The notes beneath the pieces were generated by a model. That model did no database searches. It had not been told where the DNA came from and worked only from the letters and a program-made list of their open reading frames with translations. This document shows positions 44,611 to 55,500 of a stretch of DNA of 64,000 bases, piece by piece. Position numbers and translations under genes: made by a program. Each line of letters begins with the position of its first letter. The stretch's first letter is position 1. Origin of the DNA: Sutcliffiella horikoshii DSM 8719 (GTDB taxonomy: Bacteria; Bacillota; Bacilli; Bacillales; Bacillaceae_I); NCBI GenBank assembly GCA_001648575.1, contig LQXN01000052.1, positions 1-64,000 of the forward strand, given 5' to 3'.

Positions 44611-44643
44611 AAAAAAACCTTGGAGAATAATATCCCCAAGGTT
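44611..44643 (-). terminator. Terminator after degU
   Basis: Hairpin AACCTTGGGG / TCCAAGGTT followed by TTTTTT on the minus strand; the degU stop codon overlaps its stem. Confidence 0.88.
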
Positions 44644-45361
44644 ATCTAACCTCTACCCAGCCATTCTTGATTGCCACAACAACAGCCTGTGTACGGTCAT
44701 TTACATTCATTTTTTGAAGGATGTTACTTACATGGTTCTTAACCGTCTTCTCACTGATGAACAGCGCTTCACCAATCGCCTTGTTGCTCTTACCGTCTGC
44801 GAGCAACTGAAGCACTTCGCACTCACGGCGTGTCAGCAAGTGAAGTGGACGGCGAATCTCGATTTGTTGGTATGTAGTAGCTGTGGAACCGCCACCCGTA
44901 CCACGTCTATTACCGCTTCCCACTCCGTTTTCAGTTAGTCGGCGGTATTCTCTTACCAGATTGTGCGTCACTTTTGGGTGAAGATAGGATCCGCCGTCTG
45001 CAACGACCTTGACTGCATCCACTAATGCATCCGCGTCCATTTCCTTCAGCAAGTATCCTCTTGCACCTGTTTGCAATGCGTGTGTTACATAGTTTTCGTC
45101 ATCATGAATGGATAGTACGATGACCTTCGCTTCCGGGTTGGCTTCGACAAGTTTCCTTGTAGCCTCCACACCGTTCATTTTCGGCATGTTGATGTCCATG
45201 ATGAACACGTCCGGCTCATGCTTTTCCATCAGTTCAAGCGCCTCTGCACCGTCGTCCCCTTCCGCTACCACGTGGAAGTTCGCTTCAAAATCCAGAATGC
45301 GTTTAACTCCTTCACGGAAAAGTTGATGATCATCAATAATAACGATTTTTGTCGTATCCAT
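44642..45361 (-). CDS. degU: Two-component response regulator DegU
   Basis: A 239-residue NarL/FixJ-type regulator of exoprotease, competence and motility genes. The receiver domain has the phospho-accepting Asp in [20 protein letters not shown], and the LuxR-type helix-turn-helix has [20 protein letters not shown] and [20 protein letters not shown]. The linker between them carries a Gly/Ser/Thr-rich stretch ([20 protein letters not shown]) that makes the protein about ten residues longer than B. subtilis DegU. The ATG at 45361 is nine bases after GGAGG. Confidence 0.95.
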   Translation of the reverse strand: MDTTKIVIIDDHQLFREGVKRILDFEANFHVVAEGDDGAEALELMEKHEPDVFIMDINMPKMNGVEATRKLVEANPEAKVIVLSIHDDENYVTHALQTGARGYLLKEMDADALVDAVKVVADGGSYLHPKVTHNLVREYRRLTENGVGSGNRRGTGGGSTATTYQQIEIRRPLHLLTRRECEVLQLLADGKSNKAIGEALFISEKTVKNHVSNILQKMNVNDRTQAVVVAIKNGWVEVR

Positions 45362-45386
45362 TCCTCTCATCCTCCCAAATACATCT

Positions 45387-46529
45387 TTAGCTTAATGGAA
45401 TCTTGATGAAGACGGTGGTTCCCTTACCTGCTGAAGACTGGATGTCCAAGTCCCCGCTGATAAGCTCCACCCGCTCCCTCATTCCGATTAATCCAAACGA
45501 CTTTTCTTTTTTTTCTGTCGTATCAAATCCTACACCGTCATCTTTGACAATGACAATTATATGGGTAGGTTTCACTTCCAATTTTACATAAATGGAGCTT
45601 GCTTCCGCATGCTTGATCGCATTGGTGAGCGATTCCTGCACTAGCCGGAACACAGCAACTTCCAGATTGGAGGAAATGCGATGCTCCACTCCAAGGTTCA
45701 TGAATTCAATCCGGGGATACCCGTTATGATAATCCTCGATAGTCGAAATATATTTTTTTAATGTCGGCACCAGACCAAGATCGTCGAGTGCCATCGGGCG
45801 AAGGTCATAAATGATTCTTCGTACTTCATATAAGGCGGAGCGCACCATCACTTTCAAGGAGCGGATCTCTGATAAAGCCTCTCCAGGGCCCCGCTCCCGG
45901 AAAGTGCGATCAATCAAATCGGAACGCATCATCACATTTGCCAGCATCTGCGCTGGACCGTCATGGATTTCCCGCGAAAGACGCCTGCGCTCTTCTTCCT
46001 GTGCCTCCATGATCTTAAAGCCGAACTCCCGTTTTTCGGAAGCATCTGCAATCATCTGCCCCACCTGCTGAAGATCTCCGGTAACGTAATTAAGTACAAC
46101 TGAGACCTGACTGACAAGCCGGTCCGCCTTGGTGATAGTCTCCTCAAGGTTCAGCAGCCTTCGCTCAATTTCATTTCTGCGATTGCGTAGCTGTACTTCC
46201 TTTTGCGAAATCGTATGTAGCTCCAGTTGTAGTTCGTGTGCGTGATCATACGCTTGTCTAATTTGCTCTTCGGTATAATTTTTAAATTGCCTGCTTACTT
46301 CAGAAAGTCGGTTTCGTGCTATCCGGACCTGAATTTCCAGCTTGTCTTGTTTATGGATCAGCTCGGTCACTTCAAGCTTTACCGCGTTCAGTTCTTTGGC
46401 GAGATTCTCAAATTCCTTTCGGGAACTTTCTCCAATCTCGAATATTTCGCTCTTGCTCACTTCCACCGTTTTAACCATTTGTTCAATAATCATATCTAAT
46501 TGTTTAGAGTTTATAACTTTCCGAGACAT
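45387..46529 (-). CDS. degS: Sensor histidine kinase DegS
   Basis: A 380-residue cytosolic kinase/phosphatase. The first ~180 residues are a coiled-coil sensor. The HisKA_3 dimerisation domain has the phospho-accepting His in [20 protein letters not shown], and the HATPase part has [17 protein letters not shown] and KDDGVGFD. degU starts 25 bases downstream of it. It is oriented away from yvyE. Confidence 0.95.
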   Translation of the reverse strand: MSRKVINSKQLDMIIEQMVKTVEVSKSEIFEIGESSRKEFENLAKELNAVKLEVTELIHKQDKLEIQVRIARNRLSEVSRQFKNYTEEQIRQAYDHAHELQLELHTISQKEVQLRNRRNEIERRLLNLEETITKADRLVSQVSVVLNYVTGDLQQVGQMIADASEKREFGFKIMEAQEEERRRLSREIHDGPAQMLANVMMRSDLIDRTFRERGPGEALSEIRSLKVMVRSALYEVRRIIYDLRPMALDDLGLVPTLKKYISTIEDYHNGYPRIEFMNLGVEHRISSNLEVAVFRLVQESLTNAIKHAEASSIYVKLEVKPTHIIVIVKDDGVGFDTTEKKEKSFGLIGMRERVELISGDLDIQSSAGKGTTVFIKIPLS

Positions 46530-46886
46530 AGGACATCCTCCAAAAGACCCGGTATTCTTAAAAGAATATCAGGAATACTTCTTAATCAATATAGTACATT
46601 GTACCCAAATCCAAGAAAGACATTATATGCTATATCATTCCAATTCTTCCAAACGTTTGTGGGGGTACCTGTCGAAAATTGTCCATATTATATTATATCG
46701 GACTAAAGTTTTACTTGTATAACAATATTATTACAATCGGGTTAAGATTTGTCGTTTTTTGACGTACAAAAGGAGTTATGTACTAGAATTCATTTGATGT
46801 CCTACTTATTTGCACTTATAATAGAAATGGTATGGGTCTTTCTTTGTCCATACAAAGCGCCAGTCAATTAAAGGGGAGTTGTCAGA
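46530..46886. other. Divergent promoter region of degS and yvyE
   Basis: About 357 AT-rich bases with no gene. It holds the yvyE promoter at 46794-46822 and should hold the degS promoter, which I cannot place with confidence. Confidence 0.5.
46794..46822 (+). promoter_or_regulatory. Sigma-A type promoter of yvyE
   Basis: TTGATG, 17 bases, TATAAT, about 65 bases upstream of the yvyE start; perfect -10 and spacing. Confidence 0.75.
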
Positions 46887-47522
46887 TTGCTATCTCACTA
46901 CTATACCGTAAAAGGACAGGGTGATCATGAAATAGTCATACAGAAATCCCGATTCATTAGCCATATCGCCCGTGCCACAACTGAAGCGGAAGCCCAAAGC
47001 TTCATACTAGAGATAAAGAAGAAGCACTGGGATGCCACTCACAACTGCTCCGCCTACATAATCGGCGAACATAACCAAATCCAAAAAGCCAACGATGATG
47101 GAGAGCCGAGCGGCACAGCAGGAGTACCCATTCTTGAAGTTCTAAAGAAAAGGGACTTAAAAGACACGGTAGTGGTCATTACCCGTTACTTCGGCGGTAT
47201 TAAACTTGGTGCAGGCGGGCTGATCCGCGCGTATGGGAAAGCCACCTCCGAAGGAATAAACGCCACAGGAATGGTAGAACGGAAATTAGTGCAAATTATG
47301 CATACAAACGTAGAATACACACTCTTAGGAAAGCTGGAAAACGAATTGCGTTCGTCTTCATTATTCTTACTAAAAAACATCCACTACCTGGAAGCTGTGA
47401 CATTTGACGTTTATGTCGAAGAAGATAAAATAGAAAGCTATCAAGCCTGGATCACAGAAATGACAAATGGAAAAGCAGAAACCACTTCTGGTGACCGGCT
47501 ATATCTTGAACAGGACGTATAA
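46887..47522 (+). CDS. yvyE: YigZ/IMPACT family protein (YvyE)
   Basis: A 211-residue UPF0029-type protein; the family is linked to translation regulation and proline-related metabolism, with the function unsettled. It has the conserved KKHWDATHNCSAYIIG, DDGEPSGTAGVPILEVL, and VVITRYFGGIKLGAGGLIRA. The start is TTG behind AAGGGGAG. It is upstream of the LCP gene by 30 bases on the same strand. Confidence 0.92.
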   Translation: MLSHYYTVKGQGDHEIVIQKSRFISHIARATTEAEAQSFILEIKKKHWDATHNCSAYIIGEHNQIQKANDDGEPSGTAGVPILEVLKKRDLKDTVVVITRYFGGIKLGAGGLIRAYGKATSEGINATGMVERKLVQIMHTNVEYTLLGKLENELRSSSLFLLKNIHYLEAVTFDVYVEEDKIESYQAWITEMTNGKAETTSGDRLYLEQDV

Positions 47523-47552
47523 AGGTAAATTTTTTATAGAGGAGACAAGACA

Positions 47553-48566
47553 TTGGTTAATTCTAGATTAGAAAAAAAGAAGAAGAAAGGGAAAAGATTA
47601 AAACGAGTGCTTTATATCTTTCTTACCCTTTTCCTCGCTGTCGTTGCTTATGGAGGTTATGTGTTTTACGAGACATACCAAGCTGCCAATGGTGCTTTTA
47701 CAGAATTAGATCGTGACAAATCTAAGTATCGTGAAACCGAGATTGAAATTAACAAAGATCCATTCTCCGTATTGATCATGGGAATTGAAGATTACTCTAC
47801 TGGAGGAGAGAATGGACGTACAGATACCCTCATGGTAGCAACATTGAATCCAAAGGACAAAACAATGAAGCTTCTGAGTATACCCCGGGATACCCAGGTA
47901 TATTATGAACATCTTGGCTATTACTCTAAAATTAACCATGCCAATGCTTATGGCGGAAAAGAAATGACAATTGATAAAGTAGAGGAACTTCTTGAAGTAC
48001 CAATTGATTATTATACTACCGTTAACTTTGACGGATTTAAGAATGTCATTGACATTGTCGGCGGTGTGGAAGTAGAGGTTCCATTTGATTTTAGTGAAAA
48101 ATCGGACGTGGATAGTTCGAGAATCTATTTCACCGAAGGACTTATGAAGCTCAACGGGGAAGAAGCATTGGCTTATGCCAGAATGAGGAAAGTGGACCCT
48201 CGTGGTGACTTCGGCCGTAACGATAGACAGAAACAAATCATTCAATCGGCATTAAGTGAAATTCTATCCCCCGGAAACCTGTTAAAGGTTGACGACATTG
48301 CAAGGGAAATGGGGAACAATGTACAAACAAACATCAGAGTCTCTGAGGGTATTGGATTGAGTCGACTTTATGCAGGCTTTAATGCATCCAATATTGAAAA
48401 TGTCTCCCTTGACGGTGCAGACGATACCAGTACCGGAGTTTATTATTTTATACCTTACGAAGAGAGTATTTTTGAAGTCCGAAGCGCCTTGAAACAACAT
48501 TTAGGGCTTGAAAGTGCAACAGTTCAAACAGACCAAACAGAAGATTCGATCGATTCCAATGAATAA
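47553..48566 (+). CDS. tagU: LytR-CpsA-Psr family glycopolymer transferase (TagU-like)
   Basis: A 337-residue membrane-anchored enzyme that transfers wall teichoic or other anionic polymers from undecaprenyl carriers to peptidoglycan. A basic N-terminus precedes one membrane helix (about 20-42). The LCP domain follows, with FSVLIMGIEDY, GRTDTLMVATLNP, LLSIPRDTQVY, EALAYARMRK and RNDRQKQIIQSAL. It starts with TTG behind GAGGAG. It matches the LytR/TagU position next to yvyE. The terminal ~50 residues are acidic. Confidence 0.92.
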   Translation: MVNSRLEKKKKKGKRLKRVLYIFLTLFLAVVAYGGYVFYETYQAANGAFTELDRDKSKYRETEIEINKDPFSVLIMGIEDYSTGGENGRTDTLMVATLNPKDKTMKLLSIPRDTQVYYEHLGYYSKINHANAYGGKEMTIDKVEELLEVPIDYYTTVNFDGFKNVIDIVGGVEVEVPFDFSEKSDVDSSRIYFTEGLMKLNGEEALAYARMRKVDPRGDFGRNDRQKQIIQSALSEILSPGNLLKVDDIAREMGNNVQTNIRVSEGIGLSRLYAGFNASNIENVSLDGADDTSTGVYYFIPYEESIFEVRSALKQHLGLESATVQTDQTEDSIDSNE

Positions 48567-48567
48567 T

Positions 48568-48608
48568 AAAAGACCTTGGAGCTTATTATAGCTCCAAGGT
48601 CTTTTTTC
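48568..48608. terminator. Bidirectional terminator between tagU and the sugar transferase gene
   Basis: Hairpin AAAGACCTTGGAGC / GCTCCAAGGTCTTT with A-tract and T-tract; it serves both convergent genes. Confidence 0.92.
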
Positions 48609-48609
48609 T

Positions 48610-49974
48610 TTATGATGTCTTTTCTGTTTGCGCTTGCGCTGGCTCTTTAACACCTTCAGACTTAGTCTTATCCACCATAACGAGTACGGTTCTCAGGATG
48701 ATGACGATATCAAACATCACAGAGAAGTTTCGAATGTAGTGAAGATCAAAACGAAGCTTGTCCTCCACACTTGTCGTATATTTCCCCATGATTTGAGCAT
48801 AACCGGTTATACCCGGCTTAACGGAATTACGATATTGGTATGAGCTAATATCCTTTTTAAACTGTTCAATGAAGAAGCTTCTCTCCGGTCTAGGGCCGAC
48901 AATGGACATGTCTCCCCTCAACACATTGAAAATCTGAGGCAGCTCGTCTATACGTGTCGCTCTCAGGAAATTCCCCACCCTAGTGATTCGCGGATCCTTA
49001 TCTGTTGCCAGCATTGGTCCTGTTGTACCTTCCGCATTCTCAATCATGGTACGCAGCTTAAGAATTTGAAACTCCTTGTTATCCTTACCCAAGCGAGCCT
49101 GGGAATAGAAAATAGAACCCTTTGGCTCCTGAATTTTGATCAGTAGGACTCCAAGTAAAAAGAACGGAAGAATGAACGGTAAAACAAGAACAGAAACGAC
49201 AAGGTCGAACGTTCTCTTCAAGATTTGCTGATCAATGGAAAGACCAAATTTCTTCACAGACAACGCCATAGTATCCTCAAACGGTGTGATATCTGATTTG
49301 GATAATAACAAATCGTAGAAAGATGGAACAAGGTATAGGTTTTTCTTATTTTTAAAAGAATAATAGATTAATGAGCTCTTCTTCTCATCCGTATCCTTCG
49401 GACCTAGGATGACCGAGTCCGCCTTCTTGATCGCCTTGAATGTCTCTTCAAGTGGAGTATGGTACTCCACATAATTAATATTTACTTTCGTTGCAAACGT
49501 ATCCTTAATTTGATAACTCAGCCTATGCTTGTCCTGCGGCTTCGCAATAAGCAGGATGTTTTCCGGATAAGTTGTTTTCTTGAAATAAATGAACACCATT
49601 TTCCAAATGGTCAATAACACAACCGAGAATACAAAAGAAAGTAAAATGACCGATCTCGGCAAACCAAATGCACGGAAGAAGAATGAAATTGCCATCGTTG
49701 CCACCGTGATGGAAAAGGTACTTACTAAAATACTACCTATATAATCAAAAAATCGCTTTCTGCGAGATGGGTTTACTTCATAAACAGAGAGAAAGAACGC
49801 ACTGATCAGCAGTACCCATGGAAGTACTTGTACAAACGAATCCCAGTTCTTGGCATCATATGTTTCGTAACGAACGTAGAATGCAATAAGATAAGATAAA
49901 GTAATTATCCCTAAATCAATTAAAATAAAACCCAAACGGCGTCCTTTTTCATCTAATAGGTTGCCCATTTTCAT
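48610..49974 (-). CDS. Undecaprenyl-phosphate sugar phosphotransferase (WcaJ/TuaA type)
   Basis: A 454-residue polyprenyl glycosylphosphotransferase that starts a polysaccharide repeat unit by moving a sugar-1-phosphate to undecaprenyl phosphate. There are four N-terminal membrane helices, a soluble middle part and a fifth helix near 270. The catalytic core has KRTFDLVVSVLVLPFILP, FQILKLRTMIENAE, RATRIDELPQIFNVLRGDMS and VGPRPERSFF, then KPGITGYAQIMG. It sits with UDP-glucose dehydrogenase and GalU, pointing to teichuronic-acid-like or exopolysaccharide synthesis. Confidence 0.9.
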   Translation of the reverse strand: MKMGNLLDEKGRRLGFILIDLGIITLSYLIAFYVRYETYDAKNWDSFVQVLPWVLLISAFFLSVYEVNPSRRKRFFDYIGSILVSTFSITVATMAISFFFRAFGLPRSVILLSFVFSVVLLTIWKMVFIYFKKTTYPENILLIAKPQDKHRLSYQIKDTFATKVNINYVEYHTPLEETFKAIKKADSVILGPKDTDEKKSSLIYYSFKNKKNLYLVPSFYDLLLSKSDITPFEDTMALSVKKFGLSIDQQILKRTFDLVVSVLVLPFILPFFLLGVLLIKIQEPKGSIFYSQARLGKDNKEFQILKLRTMIENAEGTTGPMLATDKDPRITRVGNFLRATRIDELPQIFNVLRGDMSIVGPRPERSFFIEQFKKDISSYQYRNSVKPGITGYAQIMGKYTTSVEDKLRFDLHYIRNFSVMFDIVIILRTVLVMVDKTKSEGVKEPAQAQTEKTS

Positions 49975-50062
49975 ATCTCCTTTAACTTACATATACTATC
50001 AATCTCAACTTCTACTAGTATAACGAATTTTGTCAAAAGTTGAAATGGTTTAATTTTCCTAC

Positions 50063-50115
50063 AAAAAAGCCCTTGTTTATAAAAGAGAAACACTCTATTA
50101 CACAAACAAAGGGCT
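50063..50115 (-). terminator. Terminator after the UDP-glucose dehydrogenase gene
   Basis: Hairpin AGCCCTTTGTTT / AAACAAGGGCT with a long loop, followed by TTTTTT on the minus strand. Confidence 0.83.
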
Positions 50116-50136
50116 AAAGTAATATAAATTAAAAAA

Positions 50137-51447
50137 TTATTGGTTAACTTGAGGGCGACCAATTGAATGATAAATCAAGCCAGCTTCCTCAGCATAACTC
50201 AAATCAAAACAGTTTCTACCATCTATCAAAATTGGATTGTTCAATTGTTGTTTCACCTTATTTAAATCCATTTCCATAACTTCTTTCCAATCAGTCAGAA
50301 TGACAGCTACATCTGTCCCCTCTATCGTTGAATGGAGGTCAGTACTATAAGAGATGCGATCAGCAAAATGGTGTTTCGCCTCTTCTACAGCGATGGGGTC
50401 GAACGCTTTGATTTCTGCTCCGAGCTCCAACAATGCAGGTATTATATCCAGAGATGGTGCATCCCTCATATCATCTGTATTAGGCTTGAAAGCAAGTCCC
50501 AACACAGCTATCTTTTTACCAGCCAAGCTTGGGAAAATTTCTTTTAGTTTTTTTACAACTTGCATCTTTTGCTGCTGATTTGTTTCGATAACTGCTTTAA
50601 TTAATTTGAAATCATAATCTACTTGCTCAGCGATATGAACGAGCGCTTGAGTATCTTTAGGGAAACAAGAGCCGCCATAACCAATCCCTGCTTGCAGGAA
50701 TTTTGCGCCGATTCTGGTGTCAAGTCCCATTCCCTCTGCTACCTTGGTAACATCAGCCCCTACCTTCTCACAGATATTTGCGATATCATTGATAAATGAT
50801 ATTTTAGTAGCCAAGAATGCATTTGAAGCGTATTTGATCATCTCAGCACTCTCAACATTCGTGCTGATGATTGTAGTATTAAACGGTTCATGAATCTCTT
50901 TAATAATGGTCGCAGCTTTTTCACTACTAGCTCCAATTACTGCTCTTTCCATATTCATTGTGTCATAAAGGGCTGATCCCTCTCTCAGGAATTCAGGGTT
51001 GGAAACTACATCGAAGTCTATCTCTTCATTTAAATTTTCTTTTATGATAGAAGCGACCAATTTACCAGTACCCACTGGAACCGTACTTTTGTTGACCACA
51101 ACTTTATAACCGTTCAGGTTTTCCCCGATTGTTTTTGCTACATTTTTAACATAAGTCAAATCCGCTTCACCTGAAGGAGCCATTGGTGTTCCCACACCAA
51201 TATAAATCACTTCAGAGTCACGAATCGCACTTGGGATGTCCGTTGTGAAAGTTAGCCTTTTCTCTTCGATATTCCTCTTTACCACTTCTTCTAAACCAGG
51301 CTCATAAATAGGAATCTCACCGGTTAAAAGTTTGTTGATTTTCGTCTCATCGATATCACAGCAGATTACTTGATGGCCAACTTCTGCAAAACAAGTTCCA
51401 GAAACAAGCCCAACATAACCTGTACCCATTACAGCAATTTTCTTCAT
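50137..51447 (-). CDS. tuaD: UDP-glucose 6-dehydrogenase
   Basis: A 436-residue NAD-dependent enzyme that makes UDP-glucuronate from UDP-glucose. It has the Rossmann motif GTGYVGLVSG at residues 7-16, the catalytic Cys in GYGGSCFPKD, and VLGLAFKPNTDDMRDAPSLD in the C-terminal domain. The neighbouring galU supplies its substrate. UDP-glucuronate is the acidic sugar donor for teichuronic acid in B. subtilis (TuaD), but the exact polymer here is not shown. Confidence 0.94.
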   Translation of the reverse strand: MKKIAVMGTGYVGLVSGTCFAEVGHQVICCDIDETKINKLLTGEIPIYEPGLEEVVKRNIEEKRLTFTTDIPSAIRDSEVIYIGVGTPMAPSGEADLTYVKNVAKTIGENLNGYKVVVNKSTVPVGTGKLVASIIKENLNEEIDFDVVSNPEFLREGSALYDTMNMERAVIGASSEKAATIIKEIHEPFNTTIISTNVESAEMIKYASNAFLATKISFINDIANICEKVGADVTKVAEGMGLDTRIGAKFLQAGIGYGGSCFPKDTQALVHIAEQVDYDFKLIKAVIETNQQQKMQVVKKLKEIFPSLAGKKIAVLGLAFKPNTDDMRDAPSLDIIPALLELGAEIKAFDPIAVEEAKHHFADRISYSTDLHSTIEGTDVAVILTDWKEVMEMDLNKVKQQLNNPILIDGRNCFDLSYAEEAGLIYHSIGRPQVNQ

Positions 51448-51459
51448 ATTGTAAAACTC

Positions 51460-52353
51460 CTAACTTTGTGCTAAATTAAACTGTTTTTCATAAAGTTCTT
51501 TAATATATTCTTGCACTTCAACTGATAAATCATCTCGCTGGAGTGCAAAATCCACTGTTGCCTTTATAAATCCAAATTTATCTCCTACATCATATCGCTG
51601 ACCAGCAAAATTGTATGCTAAGACAGATTGGAATTGATTTAATACTTTGATAGCGTCTGTAAGCTGAATTTCATTACCAGCACCTGGAGGAAGATTTTCT
51701 AGAATGTTAAATATCTCAGGAGTTAAAACATAACGTCCCATAATCGCATAGTTGGAAGGTGCATCCTCTAAAGCTGGTTTTTCCACGAATGTTTCTGCTC
51801 TAATAAGGTTAGGGGCAATTTCATCCCCCTTCGGTGCTACAACACCATATTTAGATACATCCTCATCTGCAACCTCTTGAACACCTACAACAGATGATTC
51901 ATAGTTTTCAAACACATCAATCAATTGTTTCAAACAAGGCGTATCTGATTGTACAATGTCATCTCCTAACAATACCGCAAAAGGTTCGTTGCCGATGAAT
52001 TTGCGGGCACACCATATAGCATGACCCAATCCATTCGCTTCTTTTTGACGAATGTAATGTATGTTTGTCATGCTGGAAATGTCTTGGATTTCTTTAAGTA
52101 ATTTTGTTTTGTTCTTTTTATCTAAGGTTTCTTCGAGCTCAAAAGAGATATCAAAGTGATCCTCTATTGCCCTTTTACCTCTACCTGTTACAACAATAAT
52201 ATCTTCGATTCCTGAAGCAATTGCTTCCTCTATAATATATTGAATAGTTGGTTTATCTACAATCGGGAGCATTTCCTTTGGTTGTGCTTTGGTAGCAGGT
52301 AAGAATCTGGTACCTAAACCAGCAGCAGGAATTATTGCTTTTTTTACACGCAT
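51460..52353 (-). CDS. galU: UTP-glucose-1-phosphate uridylyltransferase
   Basis: A 297-residue enzyme that makes UDP-glucose from UTP and glucose-1-phosphate (GtaB in B. subtilis). The nucleotidyltransferase signature is [20 protein letters not shown], and [14 protein letters not shown] and LLGDDIVQS follow. [20 protein letters not shown] is the sugar-binding stretch. It is 12 bases upstream of the dehydrogenase gene, forming an operon. Confidence 0.95.
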   Translation of the reverse strand: MRVKKAIIPAAGLGTRFLPATKAQPKEMLPIVDKPTIQYIIEEAIASGIEDIIVVTGRGKRAIEDHFDISFELEETLDKKNKTKLLKEIQDISSMTNIHYIRQKEANGLGHAIWCARKFIGNEPFAVLLGDDIVQSDTPCLKQLIDVFENYESSVVGVQEVADEDVSKYGVVAPKGDEIAPNLIRAETFVEKPALEDAPSNYAIMGRYVLTPEIFNILENLPPGAGNEIQLTDAIKVLNQFQSVLAYNFAGQRYDVGDKFGFIKATVDFALQRDDLSVEVQEYIKELYEKQFNLAQS

Positions 52354-52509
52354 CGACTATTTCCCCTTTCGTTTATTAGTCTTCGCAGTAGGTTATGTCG
52401 AAAAGTCAGACATCTTGTCTTAGTCCATATTACATTATAATATGAATAACTATAAATATCTAGGAAATTCATCCATCTATTTATGTTTTTGAATTTTTGA
52501 TACCCATAC

Positions 52510-52542
52510 AAAAAAGAGCCATTCCACAGTGGAAGGCTCTCA
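52510..52542 (-). terminator. Terminator after the repeat-containing glucosaminidase gene
   Basis: Hairpin GAGAGCCTTCCAC / GTGGAATGGCTC followed by TTTTTT on the minus strand. Confidence 0.88.
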
Positions 52543-52546
52543 TTCT

Positions 52547-55500
52547 TTATTTATATTTGACAATATCAAAGTTTAACGCAGGGTTATCTAGTAAATCATA
52601 TAGACTCTTAATACGTGAGACTTGCTTCACTGCCCATCCCATATCGGTTGCATATTGAGGTAAGAAACCTGTAGAAGTAGGATATCCATGATTCCATCTC
52701 ATTTTATAAAGAGTATTTTGCCCTCTTGCGAAATAGCTGTTTGAAACAAATGATGCTCCCCCAATAATAGCTTGTTGAGGGGTAAACCAGCCGGCTTCAT
52801 AAGCATATATAGCTCCAAGTCTGTAAGGATCACTATCAGCAGCACCTATCCCGAACATATTGTAGGTTACCTTTATATCTCTCAAGCTGGAACGGTTACT
52901 ACTCGTTACCAATACAAGCTGACCATTACTATTTCTGCCAACCTCAATTCCCGTTGCTAAACCAGAAGAACCATTACCAGTTTCCAATAATGCATGAGAA
53001 ATCAAATAGATTTCATTTACAGAATGCGTCCTTCCAGCATCGATAAAGGATTGACCTAAACCTTGAAGAATTCCCTTTCCAGCAAGAATATTATTCAATT
53101 GTGAAGCAGAGACACCCACACTTTGATTCAGTACCAAATGTTGAAAAACATCATTCTTATTAGGATCCAAATACTGCAAGGCATCATTAGGCTTAGCATT
53201 TCTCCAAGTGGAATAATTTATTTCATACCACTTATTACTTCCGCTAACAGTTGTACCTGTCACTTCTCTTACAATTGCCAATTGTGTATTAGCTGAAATG
53301 CTTCCGTATATATGGCTCGAGGTATTTGCAGTTTCTCTTACATTAGAAGTACTTGTAACTATCGCAACACGGGAAATAGCTGCTAGCTGACTATGGACAT
53401 ACAACGTTTTCCCTTCAAACTTAATTTCGTACCATTTATTGCTTCCATTCCAAGTAGCGCCTGTTACCTCTCTTTCGATTGTCACAGGAGTACCTTTATT
53501 GACACCTTTATATATGGTATCACTGTTTAAATTAGGGGCGGTTCTTATATTGACTCCATCATCATTTATTATTCCACTCTCAATTACATTTACAAGAGAA
53601 CTATGAATGTATGCATTTGCACTTCTGTAAAGATCTGTTTGAGGTGGTGGATTAAGAGTTAACTGCCTGTTTAGAGCCTCTGCAAGAGTAAGATTATACG
53701 TAGTATACGTTGTCGATTTCCTATCCGGTGTTGCTCCGCTTTGTGCTAATGATAACAAGCCTCTTGCTGTTTCTTTAATCTGGTTGTTTATAGGTGGAGT
53801 ATTAATAATGACCGTATATCTGTCAATTGCTGTCGCAAAGTCACCTTCTTGATGCTTACCTTTTGCCCAGTACAACAAGGAATGAGCACTTTCGTTAATG
53901 CCTGTAAGAAACCTGTTGTCATTAGGATAAAATTGATGGCCCTCAAGATATAATGCAAGTTTGGCAGAAGACGCTGATTGAGATTGTGCAAGATTATAGA
54001 TTATATTTGCTGGCCTCTTACCCTGCTTTGCTTCTGTTAGCTTGCTCTCTGCTGAAGTTTTAATATTCCCAGCCAACTTTGGAGCCGTTAAAATAAATTC
54101 ATAACGACCTATGGCTACATCATAACGTCCATCATGGTGCTGGTCTATAGCCCAATTTAATAATGATTGGGCATTTCTATTTATACCATCTATAAATCGT
54201 GAATCATTAGGGTATAGTGTATATCCTTCGATAAACTTTTCCAATCTTGGGGAAGAAGATGATTGACTGTTGGCAATATCCAATAGTTGCTTTGCCGTCG
54301 GTAACCCTAAGCCCTGCTTTGCATAATTTAAGAATAACTCTGTACTTAAACGGATAGACTCAGGCAATTTAGGTGCTGTTAAAATAAATTCATAACGACC
54401 CATGGCAACATCTATTTCACCACTTTGGTGCTGGGATTTCGCCCAGTTTAACAATGAATTCGCACTTGATGCAATACCACTAATAAAGCGATTATCATTA
54501 GGATAAAAACTATGTCCTTCTATATGGAGGGTTAACCTCATAGTCGAAGCTGATTGATTCAATGCATCTTGATAAATGACATCAGCTGGTCTTTTCCCTT
54601 GATTAGCTTCTTCTAATTTAGATATTGTATTTTGTCTTAGTTCTTGAGCCAACCCTGGTGATGATAGTAAAAATTCATATCTTCCTATCGCCACATCATA
54701 TCTTCCTGCATGATGTTGATCAATTGACCATTGCAACAAAGATTGTGCATTTTTGTTTATACCCGATGTAAACCTAGAATCTCTTGGATATAAATAATAT
54801 CCTTCGATGAATCTTTCCAACCTTGGAGATGAAGAGGCGCCTTTATTAGCATACTCGACTAATTGATTTGCTGTTGGGATAACTTTTTTCTGGTTAGCAT
54901 AAAATAGCTTCGCACTTGCTTCATTCATTATCACTTCTTGCAAATGAGGGGCTGTGAGAATAAATTCATAACGTCCTGCTGCTGTAACGAAATCCCCATT
55001 ATTATGTTGACCGGTCGCCCACGTCATTAAAGAACGTGCGCTAGAGTTAATTCCATCTATGAATCTCACATCTTGAGGGTATTTCTCTAAACCTTCAATA
55101 TAATAGGTTAATCTCATGGAAGAAGAAGATTGAGAAGCAGCATATTCTAACCATTCTTCTGCAGTTTGAGGTGTCGAATTAGCTGACTGTAAACTAGTCA
55201 AGTTAGTTTGTGAAGAAGTGCTTTTAGATTCTTTAATTCTTACACTTTCTTCATTGTTAATGGAATTAGTTGTTTCTTCTTTTTCAACTATTTTTTCTAC
55301 AGTCTGCTTCTGTTCTTCAGTAGTTTTTTCATTATCTATATCAATAGATTCTCCAATAGACTCATCAATAGATTCTTCTACTTCATGTTCTTCTATTACC
55401 TTTTCGGTAACATCAGATTCTTCCTCAAGCTCATTAACTGTGTCATCTTTCACATCAGCTTCATTTGCTTCACTGGATACCTGTTCTAGCTGGTCATAGG

